Assembly: GCF_007827955.1 (NCBI RefSeq)
Contig: NZ_VITR01000001.1
Coordinates: 310,001-374,000 of the forward strand
Reading direction: 5' to 3'
From: Nitrospirillum pindoramense
GTDB taxonomy: Bacteria > Pseudomonadota > Alphaproteobacteria > Azospirillales > Azospirillaceae
Length of the DNA stretch: 64,000 nt
Made by a program: the position numbers and the translations under genes. Numbering within the stretch: the first letter of the stretch is position 1; each line of letters begins with the position of its first letter. Below are positions 48,000-56,202 of the stretch, in pieces. The notes under the pieces are model-generated. The model did not search any database. It had not been told where the DNA came from and saw nothing but the letters and a program-made list of their open reading frames with translations.

Positions 48000-49162
48000 T
48001 TGCCGCTCTCCTTCGCCACGGCGACCGCCTGGGCGATGCGCACCCGCTCGCCCTCATGCAGGAAATGTCCGCCCAGGGCCACAACTCGCTCACCCGCCGC
48101 CACCCCGCCCAGCAGGATGGCGTCCTCGGCCCCCAGTTGGCCCACCGTGACCGGGCGGAAGGCGATGGTGGCCCGGTTATCGCTGATGGGGCCACCGCTG
48201 AGGGGGGCACCGCTGACGGGGTCGCCGCCGGCCGCCGGCGTCAGTACCCAGACACCGGGGCCCTTGCCCTCGTCAACCAGGGCGCCCAGCGGAATGGAAA
48301 CGGGCGGCGTGTCATCGCGCCCCTGCGCCAGGCGCACCGTGACCGTGGCCCCCAGCGGGGCCTGCGCGGCGGAACCGTCCAGGACGTAGCGGGCCTCATA
48401 GGTCCGGGTCTGGACGTCGGCCGCGTCCGACAGCTGGCGCAGGGTCGCCGTGACCCGGGTGGTGCCGCCGTACAGCGTGGCGCTGGCGGTGGAGCCCACG
48501 GCCGGGCGCATGGTTTCCGGCAGGTTCACCGACGCCTCACGCGGGCCGGCATGGGCCAGCCGCACCACGATCTGGCCGGCGGTGACCACCTGGCCCGGCT
48601 CGGCCGCCGTGTCCATGACGGTGCCATCGGCATCTGCCACCAGCGTGGTGTAGGCGCTGTCGTCCTGCGCCACCCGCAACTGCGCCTGGGCGGCATCCAG
48701 CTGGGCCTGGGCGCTGTCGGCGGCGGCCTTCTTCTGGTCGTAGGCGGAGGGGGAGACGGCGCCGTTGCCCACCAGGGCGCGATAGCGCACCTCATCCGCC
48801 CGGGCCTGGGTCAGCGTGGCTTTGGCCATGGCCACCTGGCCCTGCTGGGTGGTGATGGCGTGCAGGTAATCGGTGTTGTCCATCCGCATCAGCGGCTGGC
48901 CGGCCTTCACCGTCTGACCGGGGTCCACCAGGCGCTGCGTGACCTTGCCGGCCACGCGGAAGCCCAGGCCGCTCTGCACCTTGGCGGTGATGACGCCGAC
49001 GAAGGCCCGCTCGTCACGGGCGGCCGGCTGGGCTGTGGCCACGCGCACCAGGCGGTCGGCCGTGCGCGGGTCGGGGGCAGGCTTGTCACAGGCGGAAAGC
49101 GAGGTGCCGGCCAGGGCCAAGGCGGCGAGGGGCAGCAGACGGGCAGACAAGGACAAGCGCAT
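47996..49162 (-). CDS. RND membrane fusion protein, lipoprotein type
   Basis: A 388-aa adaptor with lipoprotein signal (LAGTSLSACDKP, Cys at about 24), lipoyl parts (VDPGQTVKAGQPLMRMDNTDY, then AEPGQVVTAGQIVVRLAH) and a helical hairpin between. It bridges the permease at 44895 to an outer-membrane channel encoded elsewhere. Expressed from a promoter covered by an 11-bp inverted repeat directly upstream. Confidence 0.9.
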   Translation of the reverse strand: MRLSLSARLLPLAALALAGTSLSACDKPAPDPRTADRLVRVATAQPAARDERAFVGVITAKVQSGLGFRVAGKVTQRLVDPGQTVKAGQPLMRMDNTDYLHAITTQQGQVAMAKATLTQARADEVRYRALVGNGAVSPSAYDQKKAAADSAQAQLDAAQAQLRVAQDDSAYTTLVADADGTVMDTAAEPGQVVTAGQIVVRLAHAGPREASVNLPETMRPAVGSTASATLYGGTTRVTATLRQLSDAADVQTRTYEARYVLDGSAAQAPLGATVTVRLAQGRDDTPPVSIPLGALVDEGKGPGVWVLTPAAGGDPVSGAPLSGGPISDNRATIAFRPVTVGQLGAEDAILLGGVAAGERVVALGGHFLHEGERVRIAQAVAVAKESGK

Positions 49163-49191
49163 GGCGAAGCTCCAACCCTGAGAGAGCCTCG

Positions 49192-49233
49192 ACCATACTT
49201 ACGAGTGACGATTTAGTCAATCCGTCACTCGTA
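49192..49233 (-). promoter_or_regulatory. Promoter and TetR operator of the second RND operon
   Basis: Reading left: TTGACT (49220-49215), 17 bases, TATGGT (49197-49192). A perfect 11-bp inverted repeat, TACGAGTGACG (49200-49210) and CGTCACTCGTA (49223-49233), covers the -35 and spacer. Its core GTGACG-N11-CCGTCAC recurs at 49990-50016 before the tetR gene. Confidence 0.75.
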
Positions 49234-49259
49234 TCGCATCATCCGTTTCCTGTCACATG

Positions 49260-49889
49260 TCAGGGGCGCAGCGCGCGCAGCACCAGTCCGGCCAACGCCG
49301 CCGTGGCGGCCTCCATCCTGTCCAATTTGTCTTCCAGCATCAGCGGATGGGCGAAGGGCCACAACGTCTCCCCAATCGCCAGGCACACCTCGTCCAGCGG
49401 GGTTTCACGCTCAAACTCCCCGGCCTCGCGCCCCTCGACCACCAGGGTGCGCACCATCTCGCGCAGTTCCTCCTCATACGTCGTGCCCGCGTGCCAGTTC
49501 TCGGTCACGGCGGTGACGACGATGTCGTGCAGCCGGCGCTCCTCAAAGAACAGGGCGGCGCCGGCGCGCGCCAGGGTGGGGTGGAAACGGCGCAGCCGGT
49601 CGGCGGCGGACACCGGCTCCGTCACGATGGCGCGCAGCTGCGCGGTGATTTCGCTGAGGCAGCGGGCGCAAATGGCCTCGCCGATGGCCTGCTTGCTGTT
49701 GAAGAATTTGTAGATGTAAGCCGTCGACAGGCCGATGGCCTTCGCCAGGTCCGCCACCGTGGTCTTGTGATAGCCGTAATGGCGGAAATGCTGATCGGCG
49801 GCCTCGACGATCTGGGCGCGCCGTTCATGATCGGCGGGACCGCGTTGTCCTGCGGCGGCGGGGGTGGCGCGAGCGGACGGGGAGGTCAT
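49260..49889 (-). CDS. TetR/AcrR-family repressor of the RND pump
   Basis: A 209-aa repressor with an N-terminal helix-turn-helix (IVEAADQHFRHYGYHKTTVADLAKAIGLSTAYIYKFFNSKQAIGEAI in parts, residues about 27-73) and a ligand-binding C-terminal domain with YEEELREMVRTLVVEGREAGEFE. It lies 97 bases upstream of the adaptor gene on the same strand. Matching inverted repeats occur over its own promoter and that of the pump, which indicates autoregulation and repression of the pump until a substrate binds. Confidence 0.9.
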   Translation of the reverse strand: MTSPSARATPAAAGQRGPADHERRAQIVEAADQHFRHYGYHKTTVADLAKAIGLSTAYIYKFFNSKQAIGEAICARCLSEITAQLRAIVTEPVSAADRLRRFHPTLARAGAALFFEERRLHDIVVTAVTENWHAGTTYEEELREMVRTLVVEGREAGEFERETPLDEVCLAIGETLWPFAHPLMLEDKLDRMEAATAALAGLVLRALRP

Positions 49890-49975
49890 GAGAGGCTGCC
49901 TTTATGGAGAGATGTCGACCGGCACCTCATGGGGCGTCCGGTGGGAAGCCATGGTGCGCGGGCACACGCCGTTTC

Positions 49976-50016
49976 TATGTAAGTGACAAATGACGGTCTT
50001 GCAATATCGTCACTCG
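49976..50016 (-). promoter_or_regulatory. Autoregulatory promoter/operator of the tetR gene
   Basis: Reading left: TTGCAA (50004-49999), 17 bases, TACATA (49981-49976). The half-sites ATGACGG and CGTCACTCG, 11 bases apart (49990-50016), repeat the GTGACG-N11-CCGTCA layout of the pump operator. An extra GTGAC at 49983 adds a possible third half-site. Confidence 0.6.
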
Positions 50017-50152
50017 CCCCCAGGCCCGGCGCGCGGAGGGTGGGGGGGTGGTCCAACGGGCCGCAACCGCGTGCATCTCGTCCTTAAGGACAATACGCCG
50101 TAAGCCATTGAATTGATTTACAAGGAGAAAAGTCAATCCTCATATGGCATCA

Positions 50153-50180
50153 TTGTTGGGGCTGGCCGCCTGTCTATAGT
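50153..50180 (+). promoter_or_regulatory. Likely promoter of the VOC gene
   Basis: TTGTTG (50153-50158), 16 bases, TATAGT (50175-50180), 40 bases before a strong ribosome site (AAGGGGAGGAAG) and the ATG at 50221. Confidence 0.45.
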
Positions 50181-50220
50181 CGTCGTACCCATTCCGCAAA
50201 GAATTAAGGGGAGGAAGACT

Positions 50221-50604
50221 ATGGCGATCTACACCCACGTTTCCGTCGGGACCAATGACTTGGCCAAGGCCCGCGGCTTTTATGACTCCGTCCTGGCCAA
50301 GCTGGGCCTGAAGCGCGTTGCCGACCTCGGCGACAACGGCTCCATCTGGGGTGAGGACAAGCCGTCCTTCTTCGTTCTGAAGCCGGCCAACGGTCAGCCC
50401 GCCACCGTCGGCAACGGCGTGACCGTGAGCTTTGAGGCGCCGAACCGCGCCGCCGTCGACGCCTTCCATGCCGAAGCCCTGGCCCAGGGCGGCGTGTGCG
50501 AAGGCAAGCCGGGCCCGCGCGGCTGGGCCCCCAACGCCTACGCGTCCTATGCCCGCGACCTGGACGGCAACAAGCTGGCCGCCTATTGCTTCAAGCCCGA
50601 ATAA
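50221..50604 (+). CDS. VOC-family (glyoxalase/bleomycin-resistance fold) protein
   Basis: A 127-aa single VOC domain protein. Opening YTHVSVGTNDLAKARGFYDSVLAKLGL, with His6 as usual first metal ligand, and ending ARDLDGNKLAAYCFKPE, where the acidic ligand expected at the last strand is not obvious. Likely a small metal-dependent lyase, dioxygenase or binding protein; role unknown. Start ATG 50221 is set by AAGGGGAGGAAG. Single gene ended by a strong hairpin at 50625. Confidence 0.85.
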   Translation: MAIYTHVSVGTNDLAKARGFYDSVLAKLGLKRVADLGDNGSIWGEDKPSFFVLKPANGQPATVGNGVTVSFEAPNRAAVDAFHAEALAQGGVCEGKPGPRGWAPNAYASYARDLDGNKLAAYCFKPE

Positions 50605-50624
50605 CCGTCTTCCTGCGCACATGA

Positions 50625-50654
50625 AAACGGCGCCGCAGCGATGCGGCGCCGTTT
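50625..50654. terminator. Bidirectional terminator after the VOC gene
   Basis: Perfect 13-bp arms AAACGGCGCCGCA and TGCGGCGCCGTTT around GCGA. Read either way it ends in a short T-run, fitting its place between convergent genes. Confidence 0.75.
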
Positions 50655-50670
50655 GTCTGTGGCATCCTAT

Positions 50671-50700
50671 GCGCGGCATTTGAGCGTGACCGCCAGAAGC
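50671..50700 (+). repeat. Intergenic repeat element, partial copy D (GGCATTTGA family)
   Basis: GGCATTTGA at 50675-50683 followed by GCGTGACCGC aligns with the left arm and centre of copies A-C; the right arm is not conserved. Lies between convergent genes. Confidence 0.4.
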
Positions 50701-50747
50701 CCCTTTTTAGCCTGTCCGAGAGATTTGGTTCGCTGTCGGGATTTCTT

Positions 50748-52208
50748 TTATCTCCAGACGGGGAAGCCCAAGACGGCGCCCAGCTCGACCGAAAGGCGCA
50801 CGCCGAACGCTAGGATATCCTTGGACTGGTGGACGGCGCCGGGGCGCAGGATGTTGTCCGGGTCCAGGACGTACTGGATGTTGGGGCTGACCTTGATGCC
50901 GCGGGCGACCTTGTAGCCGTAGTTGATTTCAAAGATCCCTTCGGCGTTATGCACAGGGTCCGTGCCGCCGGCCGCGGCGCGCGAGGCGCGCAGGAAATCC
51001 ACCTCGCGCGGGCCCAATTGGATATAGCTGCCGACGATGCCGAAGGTGTCCTCCGGCCGGCTTTCGAATGGCCCCGTCAACACGAACCCCAACAACGTCT
51101 GCTTCTTGAATTGGGTATAGTCCGCGGTCGACCCGATCATGCCGCCGAACAGCGTCAAATTGCGCTGCCGGTCGCCGCTGAAGCGGACCACGACCACGTC
51201 CCCCATGGCATACCAGCCCGTTTGGCCTTCGTCATGGACCAACGCCGTGCCCTTGTAAGCGATGCGTGACAAGCCCCGGCTGTTGAGAAACGGGTCGGAG
51301 ACAGGGGACGTGTTACGGAAACCACCCAGACGCACATGATAGGCGTGGTCTTCCAGGGGGGATGCGGATTGGAAGCCCATCTCCCCTGCGGTTTGCACGC
51401 CCGTCCCACCCTTGGTGGACCAGTCAAATCCGTTGGTGGGGATAAGGGAGGTGTTGGCTTCGAACGCTCCCGCCTGAACGTAGAAGGTCTTGGACAGGTT
51501 GGCCTTCACCCGCCCGCCCCAGGTGCCATAGGGAAAGAAAGACAGGGTCTTGTTTTGGATCGGTAGAACGGCAGGGTTAAAGCAAACCGAATTATTCTGG
51601 AAGTTGCAGTAAATGGTTGAGGCGTTAAAGAAGGTCAGCGCCGAGACGCGTCCGCCGGTGACGTTGATCTTGCCGTCAAACAAGTCCTGATCCAGCGACA
51701 GGGCGGAAAGGCGCATATTGTGGTAGGTCTTGAAGCGCGTCTGAAAGCTGACGGCATTCAGGGTGTGCTCAGCGGCCAAGGATGTGCCGATGGAGTCATT
51801 GATCGACATATGGAATGTCGCACCCGACCAGCCGACCATTTTATCGAGGTCCAGGTCGGTGCCGAAGGGGGTGGCCAGTGAGTTGGCCTTGCCCTGTCCC
51901 TGGCCGCCCGTGGTGTTGGCGGCGAACTCGTCCACGGCCAGGGCGCGCAGGTAAATGCCCCGGTCAGCCAAGGCTTGACCGATGTCGCTGAAGGGTCCGT
52001 CAGGGGGTGGGGGCGTGAACCCGCTCCCGGGCGGGGGGAGGATGTGGAGTTGGGGAATGACCCGGGCGCGATCGGCTTCAGTGGTTGGCGCCGCCTGCCT
52101 CTCCGCGGTGGCAGCCGGTTTTCCCGGTATGGTCTCGGGCACGGTTTCAGCCAGGCCGGGGGTCGTGCTCAAGACGATGCACCCCGCCAGCGCCGCCAGC
52201 GTTCTCAT
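50748..52208 (-). CDS. OprB-family carbohydrate porin
   Basis: A 486-aa outer-membrane porin. A Sec signal (residues 1-20, ending GLAE) is followed by a Pro/Ala-rich linker and the OprB domain: LADRGIYLRALAVDEFAANTTGG near 85-107, beta-strand pattern throughout, GIFEINYGYKVARGIKVSPNIQYVL near the end. It carries carbohydrates passively across the outer membrane. The end, GFPVWR, lacks the usual final Phe. Last gene of the leftward set lyase - MFS - porin. Confidence 0.9.
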   Translation of the reverse strand: MRTLAALAGCIVLSTTPGLAETVPETIPGKPAATAERQAAPTTEADRARVIPQLHILPPPGSGFTPPPPDGPFSDIGQALADRGIYLRALAVDEFAANTTGGQGQGKANSLATPFGTDLDLDKMVGWSGATFHMSINDSIGTSLAAEHTLNAVSFQTRFKTYHNMRLSALSLDQDLFDGKINVTGGRVSALTFFNASTIYCNFQNNSVCFNPAVLPIQNKTLSFFPYGTWGGRVKANLSKTFYVQAGAFEANTSLIPTNGFDWSTKGGTGVQTAGEMGFQSASPLEDHAYHVRLGGFRNTSPVSDPFLNSRGLSRIAYKGTALVHDEGQTGWYAMGDVVVVRFSGDRQRNLTLFGGMIGSTADYTQFKKQTLLGFVLTGPFESRPEDTFGIVGSYIQLGPREVDFLRASRAAAGGTDPVHNAEGIFEINYGYKVARGIKVSPNIQYVLDPDNILRPGAVHQSKDILAFGVRLSVELGAVLGFPVWR

Positions 52209-52292
52209 GGATAAAGCCTCCCCTTTCGGACTTCGTCTCGCGCGAAGTTCCGTTGAAATTTCGGACTGTGTCAGGACGCCTTTGCCCCAGGT

Positions 52293-53690
52293 TTAGGGCG
52301 AGAGGGTCTCCAGTGCCTTGCCCGTCGTCTCCGGCGCGCGCAGCCAGACGGCCAAGCCGGTGAGGGCCGATACCCCCGCGAAAACCAGGAAGACGGGCGC
52401 CACGGAGCCTTGCGCGACGACCATGCCGATCATCCAGGGCCCCGCCATGGATCCGGCGCGCAGCCAGGCGCTGCCCAGACCAGCCCCCAAAGAGCGCAGG
52501 CGCGTCGGGTACAGTTCGCCCGAGTAGAGATAGAGGGAATAGGTGACGGTCTGGATGGCGGCAAAGGCGGGCGTGGCGAGCAACAGCACGGTCAGCGCAC
52601 TGCTTGCCCCCTCCAGATAAAGGGCCGCCAGCGGGAAGACGGCGAAGACCAAGGCGCCGACATACCAGCGGCGGCGGCCGACCCGATCGATGACCAGGGC
52701 GCAGATGAAAGAGGCCACCAAGGCGGCGCCGGTGGTGATGAAGCCATAGCCGATGGCCTGACTAACCGGCATGTTGAAGACCGTCTTGTACAGGGTCGGC
52801 AACCAGGTGACCAAGCCGTTGTTGATCATGTAGGCGCCGAACCACATGACCCACAGCAGCAGCGTCCGCGGGCCATAAAGCGGACCGAACAGCTCCTTCA
52901 CCGAGCCCTGGGCTTTGGGAGCGATCACCGTCGTGGGAACGGCCGGTTCCGGCAGAACCTTGCCGCTGCGGATCGCGCTCGCCTCAAGGCGGGCCACGAC
53001 GGCTTCCGCTTGCGCCAGCCGCCCCTTGCCGATCAACCAGCGTGGGCTTTCCGAGAGGAAAAAGCGCAAGGGTATGACCAGGGCCACGGGCACCATCCCG
53101 ACGATGAACATGGCCTTCCAGCCGGCTTCGGGAACCAGCACCAGCCCGACGGCGCCGGCGGATGTAAGGCCAACCAGGAACAGGAGTTCGTACAGCAGGA
53201 AGAAACGCCCCCGCTTCTTGGCACCCGACAACTCGTTGACATACGCGCTGGCCACGGGGACCTCGCCGCCTGTTCCTATCCCTTGCAGGAAGCGGAACAG
53301 CATGAGGGAGTGCGCGTCCCAGGCGAAGATGCAGGCACAGCTCATGGCGGCGAAGATGGCGATCGCGATGGCCAGAACAGGCAACCGCCCCAGGCGCTCG
53401 GCCAACCAGCCAAAGATGACCGCGCCGATCAACTGGCCGAAATATCCGGATGAGATGATGGCGGCGGTGGCCGCCGGCGTCAGCGCCCATTCCTTCGACA
53501 GGATGGGCATGGCGTAGGCGATGGCGATCGTCGTGTAGCCATCGAAGAAAGTCGCCATGCCGACACACCCGCGCGCCCATATGACGGGCTTGGTCACCGG
53601 CAGGCGTTCCAGCCGGGCGATGAGGCGCGCGCCTTCGGTCGTGGACGCGGCGTTCCGTCGCTTCGCGTCGTCCATCACGATCATATCCAT
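52293..53690 (-). CDS. MFS transporter, sugar/organic acid:H+ symporter type
   Basis: A 465-aa, 12-helix MFS importer (FDGYTTIAIAYAMPIL in helix 1, FGWLAERLGRLPVLAIAI after helix 2, FLQGIGTGGEVPVASAYVNELSGAKKRGRF in parts, the sugar-porter/AAHS pattern R-G-x-G near helix 4). Start ATG 53690 with GGGAGGG; a frame extension upstream is unlikely. Between the porin (84 bases) and the lyase gene, so it should import the same compound across the inner membrane. Confidence 0.88.
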   Translation of the reverse strand: MDMIVMDDAKRRNAASTTEGARLIARLERLPVTKPVIWARGCVGMATFFDGYTTIAIAYAMPILSKEWALTPAATAAIISSGYFGQLIGAVIFGWLAERLGRLPVLAIAIAIFAAMSCACIFAWDAHSLMLFRFLQGIGTGGEVPVASAYVNELSGAKKRGRFFLLYELLFLVGLTSAGAVGLVLVPEAGWKAMFIVGMVPVALVIPLRFFLSESPRWLIGKGRLAQAEAVVARLEASAIRSGKVLPEPAVPTTVIAPKAQGSVKELFGPLYGPRTLLLWVMWFGAYMINNGLVTWLPTLYKTVFNMPVSQAIGYGFITTGAALVASFICALVIDRVGRRRWYVGALVFAVFPLAALYLEGASSALTVLLLATPAFAAIQTVTYSLYLYSGELYPTRLRSLGAGLGSAWLRAGSMAGPWMIGMVVAQGSVAPVFLVFAGVSALTGLAVWLRAPETTGKALETLSP

Positions 53691-53769
53691 TTGACCCTCC
53701 CACTGGACGCACACCTTCCCGCCCGGCGGACCGGTGCGCGGCATGTCTTATTGTCTTATACGGGTGGTC

Positions 53770-53827
53770 AAGGCACCCCAGGTGTGCTGGCCAAATCCAC
53801 TGGCCAAATGCCCCCCCGGGGTGCCTT
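53770..53827 (-). other. Intercistronic hairpin between lyase and MFS genes
   Basis: AAGGCACCCC (53770-53779) and GGGGTGCCTT (53818-53827) are perfect 10-bp arms around a 38-base loop. No T-tract follows on the minus strand, so partial attenuation or RNA stabilisation is more likely than full termination. Confidence 0.4.
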
Positions 53828-53837
53828 GCGGTCGGAA

Positions 53838-54800
53838 TTAGATGATGGCGGCGGCCTTCAGCGCCGCCTTGATCTCAGCCTCCGCTTCCGGCGACAGGTC
53901 CCGAAGAGGGGAACGGATCGTCGCGTTTTCCAGGATGCCACGCGCGACCAGCGCGATCTTCAGGGCCACCGTGCCCTCCATATGTGATCCACGATGGTAA
54001 ATGGCCTTGGTCACCGGCAGCAACTGATCATGAATCTTCCGGGCTTTCGGATAGTCCTTGGCTTTCCCCGCGGCGATGAATTCCACCAGCAGCTCGGGCG
54101 CCACGTTGCCGTATCCGACCAGCGCGCCGTCCACGTCGAACATGGTGTGCAGCAGGTACTCATCGTGGCAGGTCAGGATCTGCAGATCCGGGAACTCGTT
54201 GCGCAGCACCGGGATTTCCGTGTCCCAACGACGCATGTTGCGCACGCCGTTCTTGGTGGCCACCACGCCCGGCTGGGCGGCGATCTCCAACTGGGTTTTC
54301 AGGTTGTAGCTGGCCTTGGTGACGTCCGGGTACTGGAACAGAATGCACTGCAGGCCAGATGCTTCATGAATGGCCTTGTAGCGATCCTGCGGCGCCCCGT
54401 CCTGGAAGCCGAAACGCAGCCAGCCGTGGGACGGATAGACCAGGGCGCCGATGGCGCCGGCGTCAGCGGCGCGGCGCGCTTCCTTGGCCGCCACTTCCGT
54501 GCCCTCGCCGGTAATGCCGGCGATGATGGGAACCTGTCCGCCCACCGCCTCCACCAGCGTTTCGATGAGTTTCACCTGCTCATCCTGGGTCAGGAAGGTC
54601 CCTTCGCCGGCGTGGCCCAGGCAAACCAGACTCTTCACCCCATTGATGGAGACCAGCCATTTCGCCAGCGCGGCGTTGGCTTCGTAGTCCACCTTGCCGT
54701 CCTTGGTGAAGGCCGTCACCGGAGCCGGGCTCAGGCCGCGCAAATCCATGACGGGGGTACGGAAGGCAGACTTCTCCTGTCGGGAGATGGGCGCGTTCAT
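53838..54800 (-). CDS. Dihydrodipicolinate synthase/N-acetylneuraminate lyase-family aldolase
   Basis: A 320-aa class I aldolase or dehydratase. Residues expected in the family: GHAGEGTFLT (in place of GTTGE), Tyr in ILFQYPD and Schiff-base Lys in VVATKNGVRN. With an adjacent sugar importer and LacI regulator a catabolic role on a sugar acid (keto-deoxy acid lyase or dehydratase) is more likely than lysine synthesis. Start ATG 54800 (MNAPISRQEK) behind GAGGAAA; upstream in-frame codons fall in the operator region. First gene of the leftward operon. Confidence 0.88.
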   Translation of the reverse strand: MNAPISRQEKSAFRTPVMDLRGLSPAPVTAFTKDGKVDYEANAALAKWLVSINGVKSLVCLGHAGEGTFLTQDEQVKLIETLVEAVGGQVPIIAGITGEGTEVAAKEARRAADAGAIGALVYPSHGWLRFGFQDGAPQDRYKAIHEASGLQCILFQYPDVTKASYNLKTQLEIAAQPGVVATKNGVRNMRRWDTEIPVLRNEFPDLQILTCHDEYLLHTMFDVDGALVGYGNVAPELLVEFIAAGKAKDYPKARKIHDQLLPVTKAIYHRGSHMEGTVALKIALVARGILENATIRSPLRDLSPEAEAEIKAALKAAAII

Positions 54801-54861
54801 GGGTTTCCTCACAGTTATCGGTTTCAGGCGACGTTCCATCATTCAGAGAGGGATCGTTCGC

Positions 54862-54873
54862 GGGAACGTTCCC
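54862..54873. promoter_or_regulatory. LacI-type operator between lyase and lacI genes
   Basis: GGGAACGTTCCC, a perfect 12-bp palindrome with the AACGTT core of LacI-family sites, extended by near-symmetric GATCGTTCGC / ACGATCGATC flanks (two mismatches). It lies 61 bases before the lyase start and 124 bases before the lacI start. Confidence 0.65.
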
Positions 54874-54996
54874 ACGATCGATCCAAAGCCTACTGGAGTC
54901 AAGCCCGATCTTGGGGCATACAGAAGGGAGGGTGGGGCCTGCGCGCCGTGGCGTCAGGTCGATGGCGGGGAGATTCTTTTGGCGGAAGAGGAAGAC

Positions 54997-56034
54997 ATGG
55001 CTGGCCATCCAGGGCGGGTCACCCCGGGGCGGGTGACGTTGCACGACGTGGCGGCGGCGGCAGGGGTGTCCAAGTCCACCGTGTCGCGTATCTTGGATGA
55101 GCGGTTGCCGCAATCGGATAGCGAAACGGCCCGGAGGGTCCGCCGGGTGGCGGCCGACCTCGGCTATATCCGCGATGTCTCAGCCGCCAGCCTGCGGCGC
55201 GGGAAGACGATGACCATTGGCGTGATCGTGCCGCGCCTGACGGACACCGCCATGGCGATGCTCTATGAGGCGCTCACCAAGGCATGTGCCCGTTCTGGAC
55301 GGTTCGCCATTGTCGCGACGACGGACGATAGACCCAAGGCTGACCGGATGGCGGCGGAAACCTTGTTGCGGCGGGGTGTTGACGGCCTGGTCCTGTCCAC
55401 GGCCCGGCAGGATGATGACTTTCCCAATGACCTGACACAACGCGGTGTGCCTCATGTCCTGGCTTTGCGTACGGACGGCCGCAGCCTGTCCTCGGTAGGC
55501 GATGATATGTTGGGCGGATATCTGGCGACCCGGCATCTCCTGGACCTGGGGCATCGCCATATCGGCCTGATTGCGGGGCCCTCTTATGCGTCCAGTGCCC
55601 GGGGGCGTGTTCAGGGATATCGGCAGGCGCTGGTCGAGGCCGGAGTGGCGCAGGATCCCGCCTACGTCGTCGAGTCAACTTTCGGCATTGAGTCCGGCGC
55701 GGAGGCGGCCTTGGCTTTGATGCGCTTGAACCCCAGGCCCACCGCCATTTTCGCGGTTAACGACAACACGGCCATCGGTGCGCTGTCCGCGCTTACTAGG
55801 CTAGGGTGCACTGTCCCCGGAGACGTTTCCCTTGTCGGGTACAATGACATTCCCATTGTCGGCCACCTGCCGACGCCGTTGACCACATTGAGGGTCCCGT
55901 TCGATCAGATCGCGTCGGTGGCTCTTGATTTGCTGACGGAAGAGCCGGCGGCGGTGATTGATAAAATCAGGGTTTCCGCCCCCACCCTCATTCCTCGCCG
56001 ATCCACAGCCCCGCTTTCGCCAAGGGGGCGCTGA
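54997..56034 (+). CDS. LacI-family transcriptional regulator
   Basis: A 345-aa repressor: helix-turn-helix VTLHDVAAAAGVSKSTVSRIL (about 13-33) and a sugar-binding domain ending GYNDIPIVGHLPTPLTTLRVP. Divergent from the lyase/MFS/porin operon with a palindromic operator between them, so it is the probable local repressor. Start ATG 54997 with GGAAGAGGAAG. Codon use and GC are lower than in the flanking genes. Confidence 0.92.
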   Translation: MAGHPGRVTPGRVTLHDVAAAAGVSKSTVSRILDERLPQSDSETARRVRRVAADLGYIRDVSAASLRRGKTMTIGVIVPRLTDTAMAMLYEALTKACARSGRFAIVATTDDRPKADRMAAETLLRRGVDGLVLSTARQDDDFPNDLTQRGVPHVLALRTDGRSLSSVGDDMLGGYLATRHLLDLGHRHIGLIAGPSYASSARGRVQGYRQALVEAGVAQDPAYVVESTFGIESGAEAALALMRLNPRPTAIFAVNDNTAIGALSALTRLGCTVPGDVSLVGYNDIPIVGHLPTPLTTLRVPFDQIASVALDLLTEEPAAVIDKIRVSAPTLIPRRSTAPLSPRGR

Positions 56035-56095
56035 TCCCCTCCTCCGGGCAGGCAGAGTGACGGTCGGCCGGTTTCAAGGCTGGGCGGTTATGAAA

Positions 56096-56140
56096 CGAAC
56101 GGCATTTGATCGCGATCTCTCACTTGCCGTTCGATAAGCC
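56096..56140 (+). repeat. Intergenic inverted-repeat element, copy C (GGCATTTGA family)
   Basis: GAACGGCA (56097-56104) and TGCCGTTC (56125-56132) are perfect arms; the sequence GGCATTTGATC...CTCAC.TGCCGTTC aligns with copy B. Just downstream, GCGGGCGCA (56150-56158) and TGCGCCCGC (56178-56186) form a further 9-bp stem. Lies between convergent lacI and pyk ends. Confidence 0.6.
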
Positions 56141-56202
56141 CGTCCACGAGCGGGCGCATAATCCGCGATATGCGACATGCGCCCGCCCTGCGAGGGACAA
56201 GC

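Larger units (their letters stand above)
49890..50220. other. 331-base intergenic region: two divergent promoters
   Basis: No gene seen. It holds the promoter/operator of the tetR gene (left part) and a probable promoter for the VOC gene (right part). The middle has G-rich sequence (a run of seven G near 50042-50049) without further pattern. Confidence 0.6.

Noticed and set aside
44889-48389. Open frame of 1166 codons on the plus strand across the RND operon
   Set aside because: Low-complexity His/Gln/Gly product lying antisense to well-conserved RND and adaptor genes; a composition artefact.
49200-49233. Inverted repeat before the adaptor gene as a terminator for tetR
   Set aside because: Stem is followed by no T-run on the minus strand and contains a promoter; the same half-sites recur before tetR, which fits an operator.
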